A stretch of DNA of 64,000 bases from Planctomycetaceae bacterium UBA2671 (GCA_002359185.1 DEML01000003.1:62001-126000), one strand, 5' to 3'; numbered from the stretch's first letter, positions 18,548-28,408 are shown. Made by a program: numbers and translations. Notes: generated from the letters alone by a model not told the origin.

Positions 18548-19939
18548 ATGATATTAAGAGGTGTTGTTTTGTCTGAGCCTGTAAAAATCCCGATGATTCG
18601 TCTTTCTGATCCTGATGCGGAACGTCTATTTGAAGAATTGCGGGAGAAGTTAAGCCCGCAAGGGAATGTGGTTTCTGCAGCCGGGCGACAACGAACGATG
18701 GAATTGTTCGGCGAACCGCTGACGCCTCAGCAGGTTGTCGAACGTATTTGTGCCGAAGTGAAGTCAGGCGGATTGAAAACGGTACTCGAATATACGGCTA
18801 AACTTGATCGCAAGGAAATTGATCCGGAATCATTTCGAGTCTCGGCTGCAGAACTTGAAGAGGCTCATCAAAAAGTAGACCCGACATATCTGAAAACAAT
18901 TCGACAGATTCGCGACAATATCCATGAGTTTCAATCGGCGATTTTGAGCAGAGATGTGCAGATTGTCCGAGATTTCGGGCATGGGCGTGTGGAATTGCGA
19001 CAACGTTATCTGCCTATGAAACGCGTAGGCATTTGTGTGCCGGGAGGTGCAGCTGCGTATCCTTCGACATTATTGATGACAGCGGTTCCAGCCCAGACGG
19101 CTGGTGTTCAGGAAATTGCGGTCGTCGCCCCTCCTACGGAATTTGGCAGCTATAACACCGATCTGCTCGCTGCGTGTTATGAATTGGGTGTGACTGAAGT
19201 TTATCGGGCAGGAGGGGCGCAAGCAGTCGCGGCAATGGCTTACGGCGTCGAAGGTTTGCCTCAAGTCGATAAAATTGTCGGCCCGGGGAATCTGTTTGTG
19301 GCACTGGCAAAACGACTTGTCTTCGGAGAGGTCGATATCGACAGCATTGCCGGCCCTAGTGAAGTGATTGTCCTGGCCGATGAATCAGCCGATCCTCGTT
19401 TTGTTGCCAGCGATTTGATTTCACAAGCCGAGCACAGTCCTGGTTCAGCAGTCCTGATCACCTGGCACGAACCACTGCTCAAAGCCGTCCATGCGGAATT
19501 GGATCGTCAACTGGGGCTGCTCTCCCGCGGTGACTTGGCTCGGCAATCTCTTGAAGATTACAGTGCGTTGATCCTGGCCGACTCAGCAGAGCAGGCCGCA
19601 ATGACGACCGACCGTCTTGCCACCGAACACTTGCACATTTCGACAGCTGATCCCGAAGCGATGCTCAAGCAAGTTCAGAACGCCGGAGCAATTTTCCTTG
19701 GGCATTATACACCAGTTGCCTTAGGAGATTATGTAGCCGGCCCTTCGCACGTTCTTCCCACTGGGGGCACTGCTCGTTTTGCAAACGGTTTGTGTGCCAA
19801 CGATTTCCTGAAACGCTCCTCCATCATTTCCTACGATAAAGATGCTCTCAGGCACGATGCGGATAATGTTCGCCTGCTGGCTGACAAAGAAGGTCTGACC
19901 GCTCATCGGAATAGTGTCGATATTCGTTTGCAGGAGTGA
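18548..19939 (+). CDS. hisD: histidinol dehydrogenase
   Basis: The 463-residue product carries the HisD motifs in order. GICVPGGAAAYPSTLLM, VDKIVGPGNLFVALAKR and AGPSEVIVLADESADPRFVASDLISQAEHSPGSAV (Gln and His zinc ligands) come first. TEHLHI (catalytic Glu-His) and FLGHYTPVALGDYVAGPSHVLPTGGTARF follow. It oxidises histidinol to histidine in two NAD-dependent steps. The start is ambiguous: ATG 18548 has a weak RBS, while a TTG at 18569 has AAGAGG 7 bases upstream and gives MSEPVKIPMIRL. No other his gene is adjacent. Confidence 0.95.
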   Translation: MILRGVVLSEPVKIPMIRLSDPDAERLFEELREKLSPQGNVVSAAGRQRTMELFGEPLTPQQVVERICAEVKSGGLKTVLEYTAKLDRKEIDPESFRVSAAELEEAHQKVDPTYLKTIRQIRDNIHEFQSAILSRDVQIVRDFGHGRVELRQRYLPMKRVGICVPGGAAAYPSTLLMTAVPAQTAGVQEIAVVAPPTEFGSYNTDLLAACYELGVTEVYRAGGAQAVAAMAYGVEGLPQVDKIVGPGNLFVALAKRLVFGEVDIDSIAGPSEVIVLADESADPRFVASDLISQAEHSPGSAVLITWHEPLLKAVHAELDRQLGLLSRGDLARQSLEDYSALILADSAEQAAMTTDRLATEHLHISTADPEAMLKQVQNAGAIFLGHYTPVALGDYVAGPSHVLPTGGTARFANGLCANDFLKRSSIISYDKDALRHDADNVRLLADKEGLTAHRNSVDIRLQE

Positions 19940-20118
19940 TTCATTCAAATTTGAACCCGATGGTTTCTTTTGTGTCCGTCTCTGAAATGATCAGCACTTG
20001 ATATTTACGGAACGGAAGGCATAGCATATTACTATGCACTTCAGCGAAGTCCCTCCGATTTGACCTGAACAGGTCTTCCTCTTGATTTGATGGTGTCCGG
20101 TCATTGACCGGCTGAACT

Positions 20119-21546
20119 ATGCTGCGAATATTGCCCACCCTTGGATTCGAAAAACCGTCTTTGCCGAGAGTCGATCAGAGAAATCCTCAATCGCCAATTC
20201 GACAGGATCTCAAATACAGCGTGGGCGATGGGGCGGCTTTTGGTTTGATGGTCGGGATGGGTGAAACCTATCTGCCGGCTTTTGTGCTCGCGATTGGTCT
20301 CGGCGAACTTGTCGCCGGGATGATTGGCAGCCTGCCTTTATTTCTGGGTGGAATTCTGCAATTAATCTCGCCCTGGGCAATTCGGAAAATCGGATCGCAC
20401 AAGAACTGGGTGGTCGCTTGCTCGCTCGTACAGGCATTGATGTTTGTGCCTCTCGTCATAGCAGCCTGCCGGGGAACTTTGGGAACGATTGAAGTCGTGT
20501 TGATTGCGTCCCTTTATTGGGGAACGAGTCTAGCGACTGGACCGGCCTGGAATACCTGGATTGGGACCCTGGTTCCAGTGCAGGTTCGCTCGAAATACTT
20601 TGCTTCACGGACGAGAATTTCTCAAGCGTGCGTCTTTGTAGGGTTCATCGCAGCGGGAGTTTCGCTGCAATATGCATCTGAACAAAATCGGTTATTAACT
20701 GTCTATGCAATCTTATTCAGCATTGCAGGGATCTGTCGTTTAATTTCGACTTACATGCTGGCTCGACAGCGGGAGCCGATTCCGATTCCAGCCGGAATGG
20801 TTCGTCGACCAATCTCCCAAACATTCCGAGATTTAACTGATGGACCAGGTGGTCGCCTGCTGATGTTTCTGGTGGCGACACAAGCAGCTGTGCAGATGTC
20901 CGGCCCGTATTTTACGCCGTTCATGCTGAATAATCTGAAGTTATCGTATCTGCAATTTGTCAGTTTGATCGCGGTTGCGTTTCTGGCCCGAATCTTCGCA
21001 CTACCAGTCTGGGGACAATTAGCCCACCGCGTTGGAGCAATGCGGTTATTGTGGATCGGTGCTATCGGAATCGCCCCTGCCAGCATCGGCTGGACGTTTT
21101 CACAGAATTATTACTGGTTGATGGTCATTCAGCTTTATGCAGGAACAGTCTGGGCGGCGTATGAACTCGCCTTCTTTCTGCTTCTGTTTGAATCCATTCC
21201 AGAAAAGCAGCGTACCGGCTTATTGACTGTCTATAATCTGATCAATGTCACTGCCTGGGTCAGCGGTTCTCTGGTAGGCGGATTGTTACTGTATTCCATG
21301 AACACTAGTTTTAACGCCTATTTAATTCTCTTTGCTCTTTCTGGAGTGGGACGTTTACTGGCATTGATCCTGCTTACGAGAATTCCCCATCTGGTTGTCG
21401 AATCGAGAGAAATCGGTATGCGAACCGTAGCCGTGCGGCCAAACGGTGCCAATCTGGATGCCCCTGTTTTGCCAAGTATGCCCGATCAAACGGAAGAAAA
21501 TGCATTTGTTGATGAGCCAAATGCTCTGGTTGGATCACATTCCTAA
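20119..21546 (+). CDS. MFS transporter
   Basis: The 475-residue product has about 12 hydrophobic segments from residue 40 to 435 and hydrophilic ends. GELVAGMIGSLPLFLGGILQL, VPVQVRSKYFASRTRISQ and FFLLLFESIPEKQRTGLLTVYNLINVTAWVSGSLVGGLLL fit major facilitator proteins; the RSKYFASR loop is the usual Gly/Arg-rich cytoplasmic loop variant. The C-terminal 45 residues are soluble and acidic. The start at 20119 has no clear RBS. Substrate unknown. Confidence 0.85.
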   Translation: MLRILPTLGFEKPSLPRVDQRNPQSPIRQDLKYSVGDGAAFGLMVGMGETYLPAFVLAIGLGELVAGMIGSLPLFLGGILQLISPWAIRKIGSHKNWVVACSLVQALMFVPLVIAACRGTLGTIEVVLIASLYWGTSLATGPAWNTWIGTLVPVQVRSKYFASRTRISQACVFVGFIAAGVSLQYASEQNRLLTVYAILFSIAGICRLISTYMLARQREPIPIPAGMVRRPISQTFRDLTDGPGGRLLMFLVATQAAVQMSGPYFTPFMLNNLKLSYLQFVSLIAVAFLARIFALPVWGQLAHRVGAMRLLWIGAIGIAPASIGWTFSQNYYWLMVIQLYAGTVWAAYELAFFLLLFESIPEKQRTGLLTVYNLINVTAWVSGSLVGGLLLYSMNTSFNAYLILFALSGVGRLLALILLTRIPHLVVESREIGMRTVAVRPNGANLDAPVLPSMPDQTEENAFVDEPNALVGSHS

Positions 21547-21713
21547 TGCCCAGCCCGGGTGTTGATCATTTCAATGTTATTGCAACAGATCGTCTGTTTC
21601 TTTTGTCATTCCTGATGAGTCACTTGACGAAGACTAATGTTTGGCAAAAGAATAAACATACGAATAAGCTTCGATGCATTTAATTTTTTCTCGTTGTATT
21701 AGGTGAAAACACC

Positions 21714-24041
21714 ATGATTACTCAGATCCCCCGTCGGTTGGCACTGAAATTTATTACCTTTGGTTCGACCCTCCTTGGTGCGAAAAGTCAGTTGGAAGCT
21801 CGTGGTGAAGCGGACACGACTTTGCAGGGAATTGAACCGGTTGGGCACTGGGGAACAACACACGATCGTGTCTGGCTGGGTGAGGAATTCTGGGCGAACC
21901 CGATGGAGAACTGGCGAATTGTCGATGGGGCAGCTGAGTGTCAGTCGACGTCGGGCAATCGCAGTGTGCACTTGCTGACGCATCAAATCACAAATCCTCA
22001 GGATTCATTTCAAATGTCGGTGAATACCCGGCAGGTGCAGACAGGCAAAAAAGAGGGGGGAGTGGCCTTTCGCGTTGGAATCAGCAGTGATCTCAATGAA
22101 TATCGCAGCAACTGTTTCGCCCCTGGGGGAATCGTAGCCGGGCTTGTCGATAATCAACTCGTTCTTGGCGGTAAGCGCAGCAAATTAAAAAGCGAACCCG
22201 ATCTGCAGGATGTGACTCTGGAACTGATGGGAAAACCTGCTGGGGAACAGTATCAACTTGAGTTGACTGTTAAATCTGCAGGAACATCACTGGGGTCAGT
22301 TAAGAATCTTTTCAGACCTCAGGCAATCCTGGGAAATGTGGCATTAGCTAATAATTTCAATACTGCCGATCGCAAATCCGATGGGAGTCGGTATGCGTTT
22401 CGCGACTGGAAGGTTGGCGGAGACGCATTTACTGTCAACGATAACCACAAATTCGGACCGATTCTCTGGTCGATGTATTCGCTGAGCGATTCCCGCAGTG
22501 ACGAAGGTTTTGTACTCAAGTTGAGTGGACTAACCGGTCCTCTCGGCAAGGATGATCATCAACAATTGGAACTCCATCTCAAGAAACAGGGTGAGTGGCA
22601 AATAGCAGGAGATGCCAGCCTGGACACGGACGCCTGGGTTGCGACGTTTCGAATTCCCAACTGGGATGAAAAAACAGAGACTCCCTACAAGCTGGTCTAC
22701 AAAGAAAAACTTAAGGGAGGAGGGGAGTCTGTTTCGGAATGGACAGGAACGATTAAGGCTAATCCAACTGGCCGACCTTTACGCATGGGGGCGTTGACCT
22801 GCCAGAATGATTACGCGTTTCCTTATGAGCCAGTCAATGAAAATATCATCAAACTCGATCCTGATCTCCTCTATTTCTCGGGCGATCAGATCTACGAAAA
22901 TCATGGCGGCTTCGGAATCATTCGTGATCCCGCAGAACCGGCTATCCTGAATTATCTGCGCAAATTCTACCAGTTCGGCTGGTCATTCCGAGAAGCGATG
23001 AAAGATCGCCCAACTTTGTGTATTCCTGATGACCACGATGTGTTTCAGGGAAACATCTGGGGTGAAGGTGGGGCTCCGATGCAGGGCATCGACCAGGGAG
23101 CGTCTTCCAAAGGGGGATATCGTGAACCGGTCCGGATGGTGAATGCCGTCCATTTGACATGCACATCACATCATCCGGAGTTTTATGATCCGACGACAGT
23201 CAAACAGGACATGAGTGTTTATTACGGCGACATGGTTTATGGCGATGTCAGTTTTGCGATTATCGCCGACCGCCAATGGAAAAGTGGACCGGAGCATGTC
23301 GACACAGGCAGTGGACGGGCAGACCACGTTCAAGATCCTGACTTTGATTGCTCAAAATTGGATAAACCCGGCCTGGTTTTACTCGGTGAACGACAGGAAG
23401 AGTTCTTAAAGCATTGGGCCGAAGACTGGAGAGGACATTCCATGAAAGTCTTGCTCAGTCAGACGGTCTTTGCGGGAGTGGCGACTCATCATGGAGGTTA
23501 CAATGGCTATTTAAAGGCCGACCTGGATTGTGGAGGGTGGCCGCAGACGGCTCGCCAGAATGCGATAGAAATCATTCGCAAGTCGAAGGCTTTACATGTT
23601 AATGGAGACCAACACCTGACAACGATGTGTCAGTATGGATATGAAAAACAACGAGACAGTAACTGGTCCTTTTGTCCTCCGGCAATTGCGGTCGGCTATC
23701 CCCGATGGTGGCGTCCGGATGAAGTTGATATGCCTCACCACAATCGGCCGAAACATGATTTACCCAATACGGGTGAATTTACAGACGGTTTGGGAAATCT
23801 CGTTTATGTGTATGCTGTTGGCAATCCAGAAGTTGCCTCTGAAAAGCATCGATACGACAAGGCTCACCAAAAGGGAAGTGGATTCGGAATTGTGACGATT
23901 GATACAAAGGCCAAGACATACACAATCGATTCGTTTAAATTCCTGATTGACCCGACCGATGGTAAAGCATCGAATCAATTTCCAGGGTGGCCTGTAACGA
24001 TTCAACAAGCTGAAAATCAGGGTGAAAATGTCATCACCTGA
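21714..24041 (+). CDS. PhoD-like phosphatase/metallophosphatase with N-terminal beta-sandwich
   Basis: The 775-residue product begins MITQIPRRLALKF, a twin-Arg-like start, so it is probably exported. Residues about 35-350 look like a carbohydrate-binding or LamG-type beta-sandwich region. The metallophosphatase domain follows, with PDLLYFSGDQIYENHGG, IPDDHDVFQGNIWGEGG, the long central block ending LSQTVFAGVATHHGG and the late VNGDQHLTTM. These Asp/His motifs are those of PhoD-like enzymes, which use Fe/Ca to hydrolyse phosphodiesters or monoesters outside the cell. Substrate not deducible; the size and extra N-terminal domain are unusual for plain PhoD. Confidence 0.85.
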   Translation: MITQIPRRLALKFITFGSTLLGAKSQLEARGEADTTLQGIEPVGHWGTTHDRVWLGEEFWANPMENWRIVDGAAECQSTSGNRSVHLLTHQITNPQDSFQMSVNTRQVQTGKKEGGVAFRVGISSDLNEYRSNCFAPGGIVAGLVDNQLVLGGKRSKLKSEPDLQDVTLELMGKPAGEQYQLELTVKSAGTSLGSVKNLFRPQAILGNVALANNFNTADRKSDGSRYAFRDWKVGGDAFTVNDNHKFGPILWSMYSLSDSRSDEGFVLKLSGLTGPLGKDDHQQLELHLKKQGEWQIAGDASLDTDAWVATFRIPNWDEKTETPYKLVYKEKLKGGGESVSEWTGTIKANPTGRPLRMGALTCQNDYAFPYEPVNENIIKLDPDLLYFSGDQIYENHGGFGIIRDPAEPAILNYLRKFYQFGWSFREAMKDRPTLCIPDDHDVFQGNIWGEGGAPMQGIDQGASSKGGYREPVRMVNAVHLTCTSHHPEFYDPTTVKQDMSVYYGDMVYGDVSFAIIADRQWKSGPEHVDTGSGRADHVQDPDFDCSKLDKPGLVLLGERQEEFLKHWAEDWRGHSMKVLLSQTVFAGVATHHGGYNGYLKADLDCGGWPQTARQNAIEIIRKSKALHVNGDQHLTTMCQYGYEKQRDSNWSFCPPAIAVGYPRWWRPDEVDMPHHNRPKHDLPNTGEFTDGLGNLVYVYAVGNPEVASEKHRYDKAHQKGSGFGIVTIDTKAKTYTIDSFKFLIDPTDGKASNQFPGWPVTIQQAENQGENVIT

Positions 24042-24054
24042 TCCGATGACGGAA

Positions 24055-24294
24055 TTAATCAGAACAGGCGATTTTCAGGATTTCGGAGACAATTTCCTTT
24101 AATGGCTCAGCTCCGCTGGTATTAATCATTTTAATGATTTCATCAAATGTCTCCGGTTCATTACGTGCACCTTCGAGTGCATGTAAGCCCATTGTAATGA
24201 TTCCCAGATGAGTTTTGATGTCGTGCTGGAGTTGTCGAAGTTGTTTACGGCGATCTTCCGCACAGGATGGCGTCGAGTCCTGTTCATGATTCAT
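24055..24294 (-). CDS. small HisKA/DHp-like protein (orphan H-box domain)
   Basis: This short frame gives 79 residues from the ATG at 24294 (MNHEQDSTPSCAEDRR); a longer in-frame start at 24429 is possible. The sequence RRKQLRQLQHDIKTHLGIITMGLHALEG resembles the first helix of a histidine-kinase dimerisation domain, with His in LQHDIKTHLG, and a second amphipathic helix follows. No ATPase domain is attached. It could be a phosphotransfer or kinase-interacting module. No receiver partner is nearby. The frame is moderately convincing. Confidence 0.5.
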   Translation of the reverse strand: MNHEQDSTPSCAEDRRKQLRQLQHDIKTHLGIITMGLHALEGARNEPETFDEIIKMINTSGAEPLKEIVSEILKIACSD

Positions 24295-24592
24295 GATAAT
24301 GCCTAAGTGTTTTTCAATATGGAGTTCGATAGGGGATACACGGATGGTTTTTGAATGGAGTCGTGTTGGAGGATAATTCATTATCTTAACTGTAAAGTAA
24401 CAATGCTCCAGTGCAATATTCATGACCAATTAACATTGTCATCAATTAAAACTGGTTTCCATTAAGGTTTGTGTCATTGTTTGTCTTGGAAATCGTAGCC
24501 CGATAAGATGGGTTGGCATTAATCTCATCGAAACGATGGACACCCTTGCATCCCTGTTAATCAGGACCACAACCGAATCTTCTGGTTATCTT

Positions 24593-25471
24593 ATGAAGCG
24601 AATCACAACCCTTTGCCTGTTGATTTTCCTGTTCGAATCCTCAGCATTTTTACACGCTGCTTCGACTGCAAAGTCTGTCAAGATTGTCAGCTTCAATGTC
24701 TGGTATGGCTTTTCCAAAGCGCCAGAACAAAAAATTAAAGCTCTGAAGTATTTGACCGATCTCAAGCCAGATATTGTCTCCCTGCAGGAATTGAACGGTT
24801 ATCGATCCAGTGATTTAGAACGGGATGCTGGTCAATGGGGACACAAATATAGTCTTCTCCTGAAAGAAGAAGGCTTTCCGACAGGCATCACTTCCAATGC
24901 TCCCATTGAAGATGTGAAAATTCAGCTGCTGGGATTTCATCATGGACTGCTGCGATGTCAGACACACGGAATGTATGTCTATGTGATTCATCTCCATCCT
25001 TCAAATTGGGAGTTTCGGCGTCAGGAGATTCAGTTACTGCTCAAGGATATAGAGACTCTTCCCGACAATTCGAAATTCATCCTGGCAGGCGATTTCAATA
25101 CGTTTTCTCCCCGTGACAAATCAGTATACGATTCCTCAGAAGATTTCATTCCGTTTTTTGAGCGTCTCGACAAGCAGGCACAGGGAAACAATCTCAGAGA
25201 TAGTGAAATTGATTACTGGCACATCGAAAAACTCGAGCATGCCGGGTTAGTGGATGTCATTGCTAAGCAGCGAAAAATGTTTCAAGGGACGTTTCCAACA
25301 AAATTGAGAGAAGATGAAGACCTGGGGCCAGAACGCAGGCTCGATTACATTTTTTGCTCACCCAGTTTGATTGATTCCTGTCTGTCCGCTAAATGTCTTG
25401 TGAATTCTAAAACTTCAATGTTCTCCGATCACTACCCAGTCACAGCGACGTTTCAAATAGATACACCATAA
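24593..25471 (+). CDS. secreted endonuclease/exonuclease/phosphatase family protein
   Basis: The 292-residue product starts with a signal peptide (MKRITTLCLLIFLFESSAFLHA), which is why ATG 24593 is chosen over 24536. The EEP motifs follow: SFNVWYG, PDIVSLQELNG (Glu metal ligand), LAGDFNTFSP (Asp/Asn) and the final DHYPVTATF (Asp-His). Such enzymes cleave phosphodiesters in nucleic acids or lipids; an exported form suggests scavenging. It sits between two exported phosphatases (PhoD-like and PhoA-like). Confidence 0.88.
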   Translation: MKRITTLCLLIFLFESSAFLHAASTAKSVKIVSFNVWYGFSKAPEQKIKALKYLTDLKPDIVSLQELNGYRSSDLERDAGQWGHKYSLLLKEEGFPTGITSNAPIEDVKIQLLGFHHGLLRCQTHGMYVYVIHLHPSNWEFRRQEIQLLLKDIETLPDNSKFILAGDFNTFSPRDKSVYDSSEDFIPFFERLDKQAQGNNLRDSEIDYWHIEKLEHAGLVDVIAKQRKMFQGTFPTKLREDEDLGPERRLDYIFCSPSLIDSCLSAKCLVNSKTSMFSDHYPVTATFQIDTP

Positions 25472-25531
25472 ACTGATCATTGCTCGTTTGCGTGTCTCTC
25501 CAGATCAATCTCACCAATCGAAAGTAAAATT

Positions 25532-27190
25532 GTGCATAGATTTTCTTGCCTCCTGATTCTCACCTTGATGGTTTCTCTTCCAATTCAATCCCTCAGAAGT
25601 GAGGATTACATCCATCGGCTTCAAACCGAAGCCATCGAAGCTGGAAAATCTCCTGTCGGGCATTGGGGCTGGGAACAGGACAACTACATGAAGTGGGGAA
25701 CACACTCAAATCGACTAATTCCCGTTTACACCTTTGGAACCAGTAAAGCAGGCGATGGAATCGATTTAATAGATTATCAAAACGAGAACAGCCCTTATCG
25801 GAATTCTGCCTCCGTCCGGCAAATTTTTCATCGCGTCCCCACTGGTTCAGTAAATAAAGATGCCGAGTATTTTGATCAGACAAACATCTATGACATACAA
25901 CTTTCGGCATTGAGAGCCGAGAAAAAGCACATCATTCTGGTCGTATTCGATGGTATGGACTGGCAGACAACATTCGCAGCCAGTGCTCATAAAACTCAGA
26001 AACTGAACTATGATGCCGGTCGCGGAACTGGACTTCATTTCCAGGATTATCAAGCCGGGGGAACTTCGCAGTTTGGCTGGATGGTGACCAGTCCTTATTC
26101 TGACAATGGTAAGGTAGACGTCGACCAGCAATCTGTTTCCATGAAGAATAATCCAAAACCAGGGGGATATTCAGCTGCGATTGGCGGCCCCTTCCCCTGG
26201 TCAATTCCTACAGAACTCAAATATTTGATTGGCGAAGGGACAATTGAGCATACCTATACTGATTCTGCCAGTTCCGCTACCAGTATGACGACCGGAAACA
26301 AAACCTACGACGCGTCAATCAATATCGGCCCATTTGGGAATCAATTCACAACAATCGCTCATCTTGCTCAAAAGCAGAATTATAAAATCGGTGTCGTCAC
26401 TTCAGTGCCGATCAGTCATGCGACACCAGCCGCGGCTTATGCTCATAATGTTTCCCGAAATGATTATCAGGATTTGACGCGAGATTTGCTGGGGCTCACT
26501 TCGATCAGTCATCCTATTGATCCACTGCCTGGGGTTGATGTCCTGATTGGCTGTGGCTTCGGAGAAGATCGAAATCAAGATTCCGGTCAAGGAGAGAATT
26601 TCGTTCCTGGCAATGGATATCTGACGACAGAAGATCTTTTAAAAGCCGATTCTCGTATGGGTGGAAACTATATCGTGGCTCAACGAACGGAGGGTGTTTC
26701 CGGAAAGACGCTGTTAGAAGTTTCAGCTCAGGATGCAATCGATCAGAATAAGCGACTCTTTGGTTTCTTTGGTGTTAATAAAGGACACCTCCCGTTTCAA
26801 ACGGCTGATGGAGATTTCAATCCCCCTGTTGGCCGAGGGAAGAAAGCCGAGAAATACTCTGAAGCTGACCTCCTCGAAAATCCGACTTTGAGTGATTTTA
26901 CGGCTCAAGCATTAAACGTCCTGTCACACGACGACAAACCATTCTGGTTAATGGTTGAAGCGGGGGATGTCGACTGGGCGAATCATGACAACAATCTCGA
27001 CAATTCGATCGGAGCCGTACTCAGTGGAGATGCCGCAGTGAAGGTCGTGACTGACTGGGTTGAAGCAAACAGCAACTGGGAAGAAACCGTCATGATCGTC
27101 ACGGCTGACCACGGACATTATTTCGTGCTAGAAGATCCAAAGCTGTTGATTAATACTAAAAGTCAGAATTCTAAGACAGCCAACGAATAA
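25532..27190 (+). CDS. alkaline phosphatase (PhoA superfamily), exported
   Basis: The 552-residue product starts at a GTG (25532) and has a signal peptide (LLILTLMVSLPIQSLRS). The metal/phosphoserine block DSASSATSMTTGNKTYDASINIG carries the catalytic Ser. VVFDGMDWQTT (first metal Asp), MVEAGDVDWANHDNN and VTADHGHYFVL (metal ligands) complete the site. It hydrolyses phosphomonoesters outside the cytoplasmic membrane. With the upstream EEP hydrolase and PhoD-like gene it forms a group of exported phosphoester hydrolases. Confidence 0.92.
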   Translation: MHRFSCLLILTLMVSLPIQSLRSEDYIHRLQTEAIEAGKSPVGHWGWEQDNYMKWGTHSNRLIPVYTFGTSKAGDGIDLIDYQNENSPYRNSASVRQIFHRVPTGSVNKDAEYFDQTNIYDIQLSALRAEKKHIILVVFDGMDWQTTFAASAHKTQKLNYDAGRGTGLHFQDYQAGGTSQFGWMVTSPYSDNGKVDVDQQSVSMKNNPKPGGYSAAIGGPFPWSIPTELKYLIGEGTIEHTYTDSASSATSMTTGNKTYDASINIGPFGNQFTTIAHLAQKQNYKIGVVTSVPISHATPAAAYAHNVSRNDYQDLTRDLLGLTSISHPIDPLPGVDVLIGCGFGEDRNQDSGQGENFVPGNGYLTTEDLLKADSRMGGNYIVAQRTEGVSGKTLLEVSAQDAIDQNKRLFGFFGVNKGHLPFQTADGDFNPPVGRGKKAEKYSEADLLENPTLSDFTAQALNVLSHDDKPFWLMVEAGDVDWANHDNNLDNSIGAVLSGDAAVKVVTDWVEANSNWEETVMIVTADHGHYFVLEDPKLLINTKSQNSKTANE

Positions 27191-27209
27191 TAATTTCGAT
27201 TGAGAGACT

Positions 27210-27545
27210 TCACTCATCTGAGTAAAAGACGGCCAACCAGACAGTCGGTTCATTGTCCGTTGTCCATTCAAGACGATGCTTCTGATGAGCAGGGATCAGA
27301 TGATGATCTCCCGGTTGCATGTTGATCTCTTCGCCCGTGTCGTAAAGCAATTTTGCTTCACCTTTGAGGACGATCACCCATTCGTGCTCTTGCTGGTCAT
27401 ACCAGAAGTCCGGTGGGCTGGAGTGCCCGGTGGAGACAATTCGTTCAATGCGAACGTGTGAATTCTCTGCAAGAACCGTAACCAGTTCTTCAGGAAGTTT
27501 GTTCGGTAAGTTCTGAAACAGATTCTGGGGAAGGGAATCATTCAT
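27210..27545 (-). CDS. cupin domain protein
   Basis: The 111-residue product is a single cupin: HEWVIVLKGEAKLLYDTGEEINMQPGDHHLIPAHQKHRLEWT. Start ATG 27545 (MNDSLPQNLFQ) overlaps the stop region of the acetyltransferase gene by 8 bases; the longer frame from 27641 lies inside that gene and is not used. Metal ligand His residues are in HEWV and in HQKHR. It belongs to an overlapping three-gene operon with the genes at 27538-28107 and 28104-28367. Role unknown. Confidence 0.82.
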   Translation of the reverse strand: MNDSLPQNLFQNLPNKLPEELVTVLAENSHVRIERIVSTGHSSPPDFWYDQQEHEWVIVLKGEAKLLYDTGEEINMQPGDHHLIPAHQKHRLEWTTDNEPTVWLAVFYSDE

Positions 27546-28107
27546 CGATCGTCTCTTCGAGACTACGAATAACCCGGCAGGGATTCCCGGCTGCCAGAAC
27601 ACCAGCTGGGATATCCTTCGTGACAACACTCCCCGCGCCAATAACCGTTTTCGATCCGATTGTCACTCCAGGGCAAATGATTGTAGATCCTCCCACCCAG
27701 ACATCCGAACCGATTGTAACCGGCTTGCCAAATTCCTGTGACCGTCGCAGTTCGGCATTTAATGGATGTGTCGCCGTATAAATTTGAACGCCTGGGCCAA
27801 AAAATGTGAAGTCTCCAATCTGGACTTCACAGACATCGAGTATCACACAATTGAAGTTGAAATAGACGCGGTTTCCAAGATAAATGTTGGAACCATAATC
27901 GCAATAAAAGGGCGGTTCCAGCCAGACAGTCTCTCCTCCGCAGCCGAGCATATCTTTGAAAATTTGTTTTCGAATCTGCTGATCTCCTGATCGTGAAGAA
28001 TTCAATTCGAAACACAACTCCCGGGCACGCACTCGCTGTTTCACCAGATCGGGATCAAGAGCATCGTACAATTCACCTGCCAGCATTTTCTCTCGTTCAG
28101 TTTTCAT
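27538..28107 (-). CDS. maltose/galactoside O-acetyltransferase-like (left-handed beta-helix)
   Basis: The 189-residue product starts MKTEREKMLAGELYDALDPDL, the Mac domain of maltose/NodL-type acetyltransferases. Hexapeptide repeats follow (about residues 60-175), including the catalytic-His region ATHPLNAELRRSQE and VWVGGSTIICPGVTIGSKTVIGAGSVVTKDIPAGVLAAGNPCRVIR. It transfers acetyl from acetyl-CoA to a sugar. The start overlaps the DUF1653 gene stop by 4 bases (ATGA) and its end overlaps the cupin start, so the three genes are translationally coupled. Confidence 0.92.
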   Translation of the reverse strand: MKTEREKMLAGELYDALDPDLVKQRVRARELCFELNSSRSGDQQIRKQIFKDMLGCGGETVWLEPPFYCDYGSNIYLGNRVYFNFNCVILDVCEVQIGDFTFFGPGVQIYTATHPLNAELRRSQEFGKPVTIGSDVWVGGSTIICPGVTIGSKTVIGAGSVVTKDIPAGVLAAGNPCRVIRSLEETIDE

Positions 28108-28367
28108 CTGGCATCTTCAACCTCTTCAATAAATTTGAATCGGGGGATCTGCTCTCCATCACACTCAACCATATCCTGGAACATGGTCTTCGGACGGACC
28201 CACAAACTTCGATCGCCGTAATCTGTGCGATACACCACCAGTTCCTCTTCGGTTTCACTGTGTCGAGCGAGTCCGATGACGATGTAATCCTTCCCCTTAT
28301 AATGGCGATATCGACCTGTTTTCAATTTTGTAACTTTCTTATCAGTATAAAGTTTACCCTGTTCCAA
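28104..28367 (-). CDS. DUF1653 domain protein
   Basis: The 87-residue product is a DUF1653 protein: GRYRHYKGKDYIVIGLARHSETEEELVVYRTDYGDRSLWVRPKTMFQDMVECDGEQIPRFKFI, with the invariant RHYKG, ARHSETEE, WVRP and PRF. There is no ATG in the N-terminal part; a TTG at 28367 (MEQGKLY) is used, and a TTG at 28322 just before KTGRYRHYKG is an alternative. Function is not established for the family. It is the first gene of the operon with the acetyltransferase and the cupin. Confidence 0.85.
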   Translation of the reverse strand: MEQGKLYTDKKVTKLKTGRYRHYKGKDYIVIGLARHSETEEELVVYRTDYGDRSLWVRPKTMFQDMVECDGEQIPRFKFIEEVEDAR

Positions 28368-28408
28368 ATGAAAACGAGATTTTCAATAAAATAGTGAATA
28401 ACAATCTC

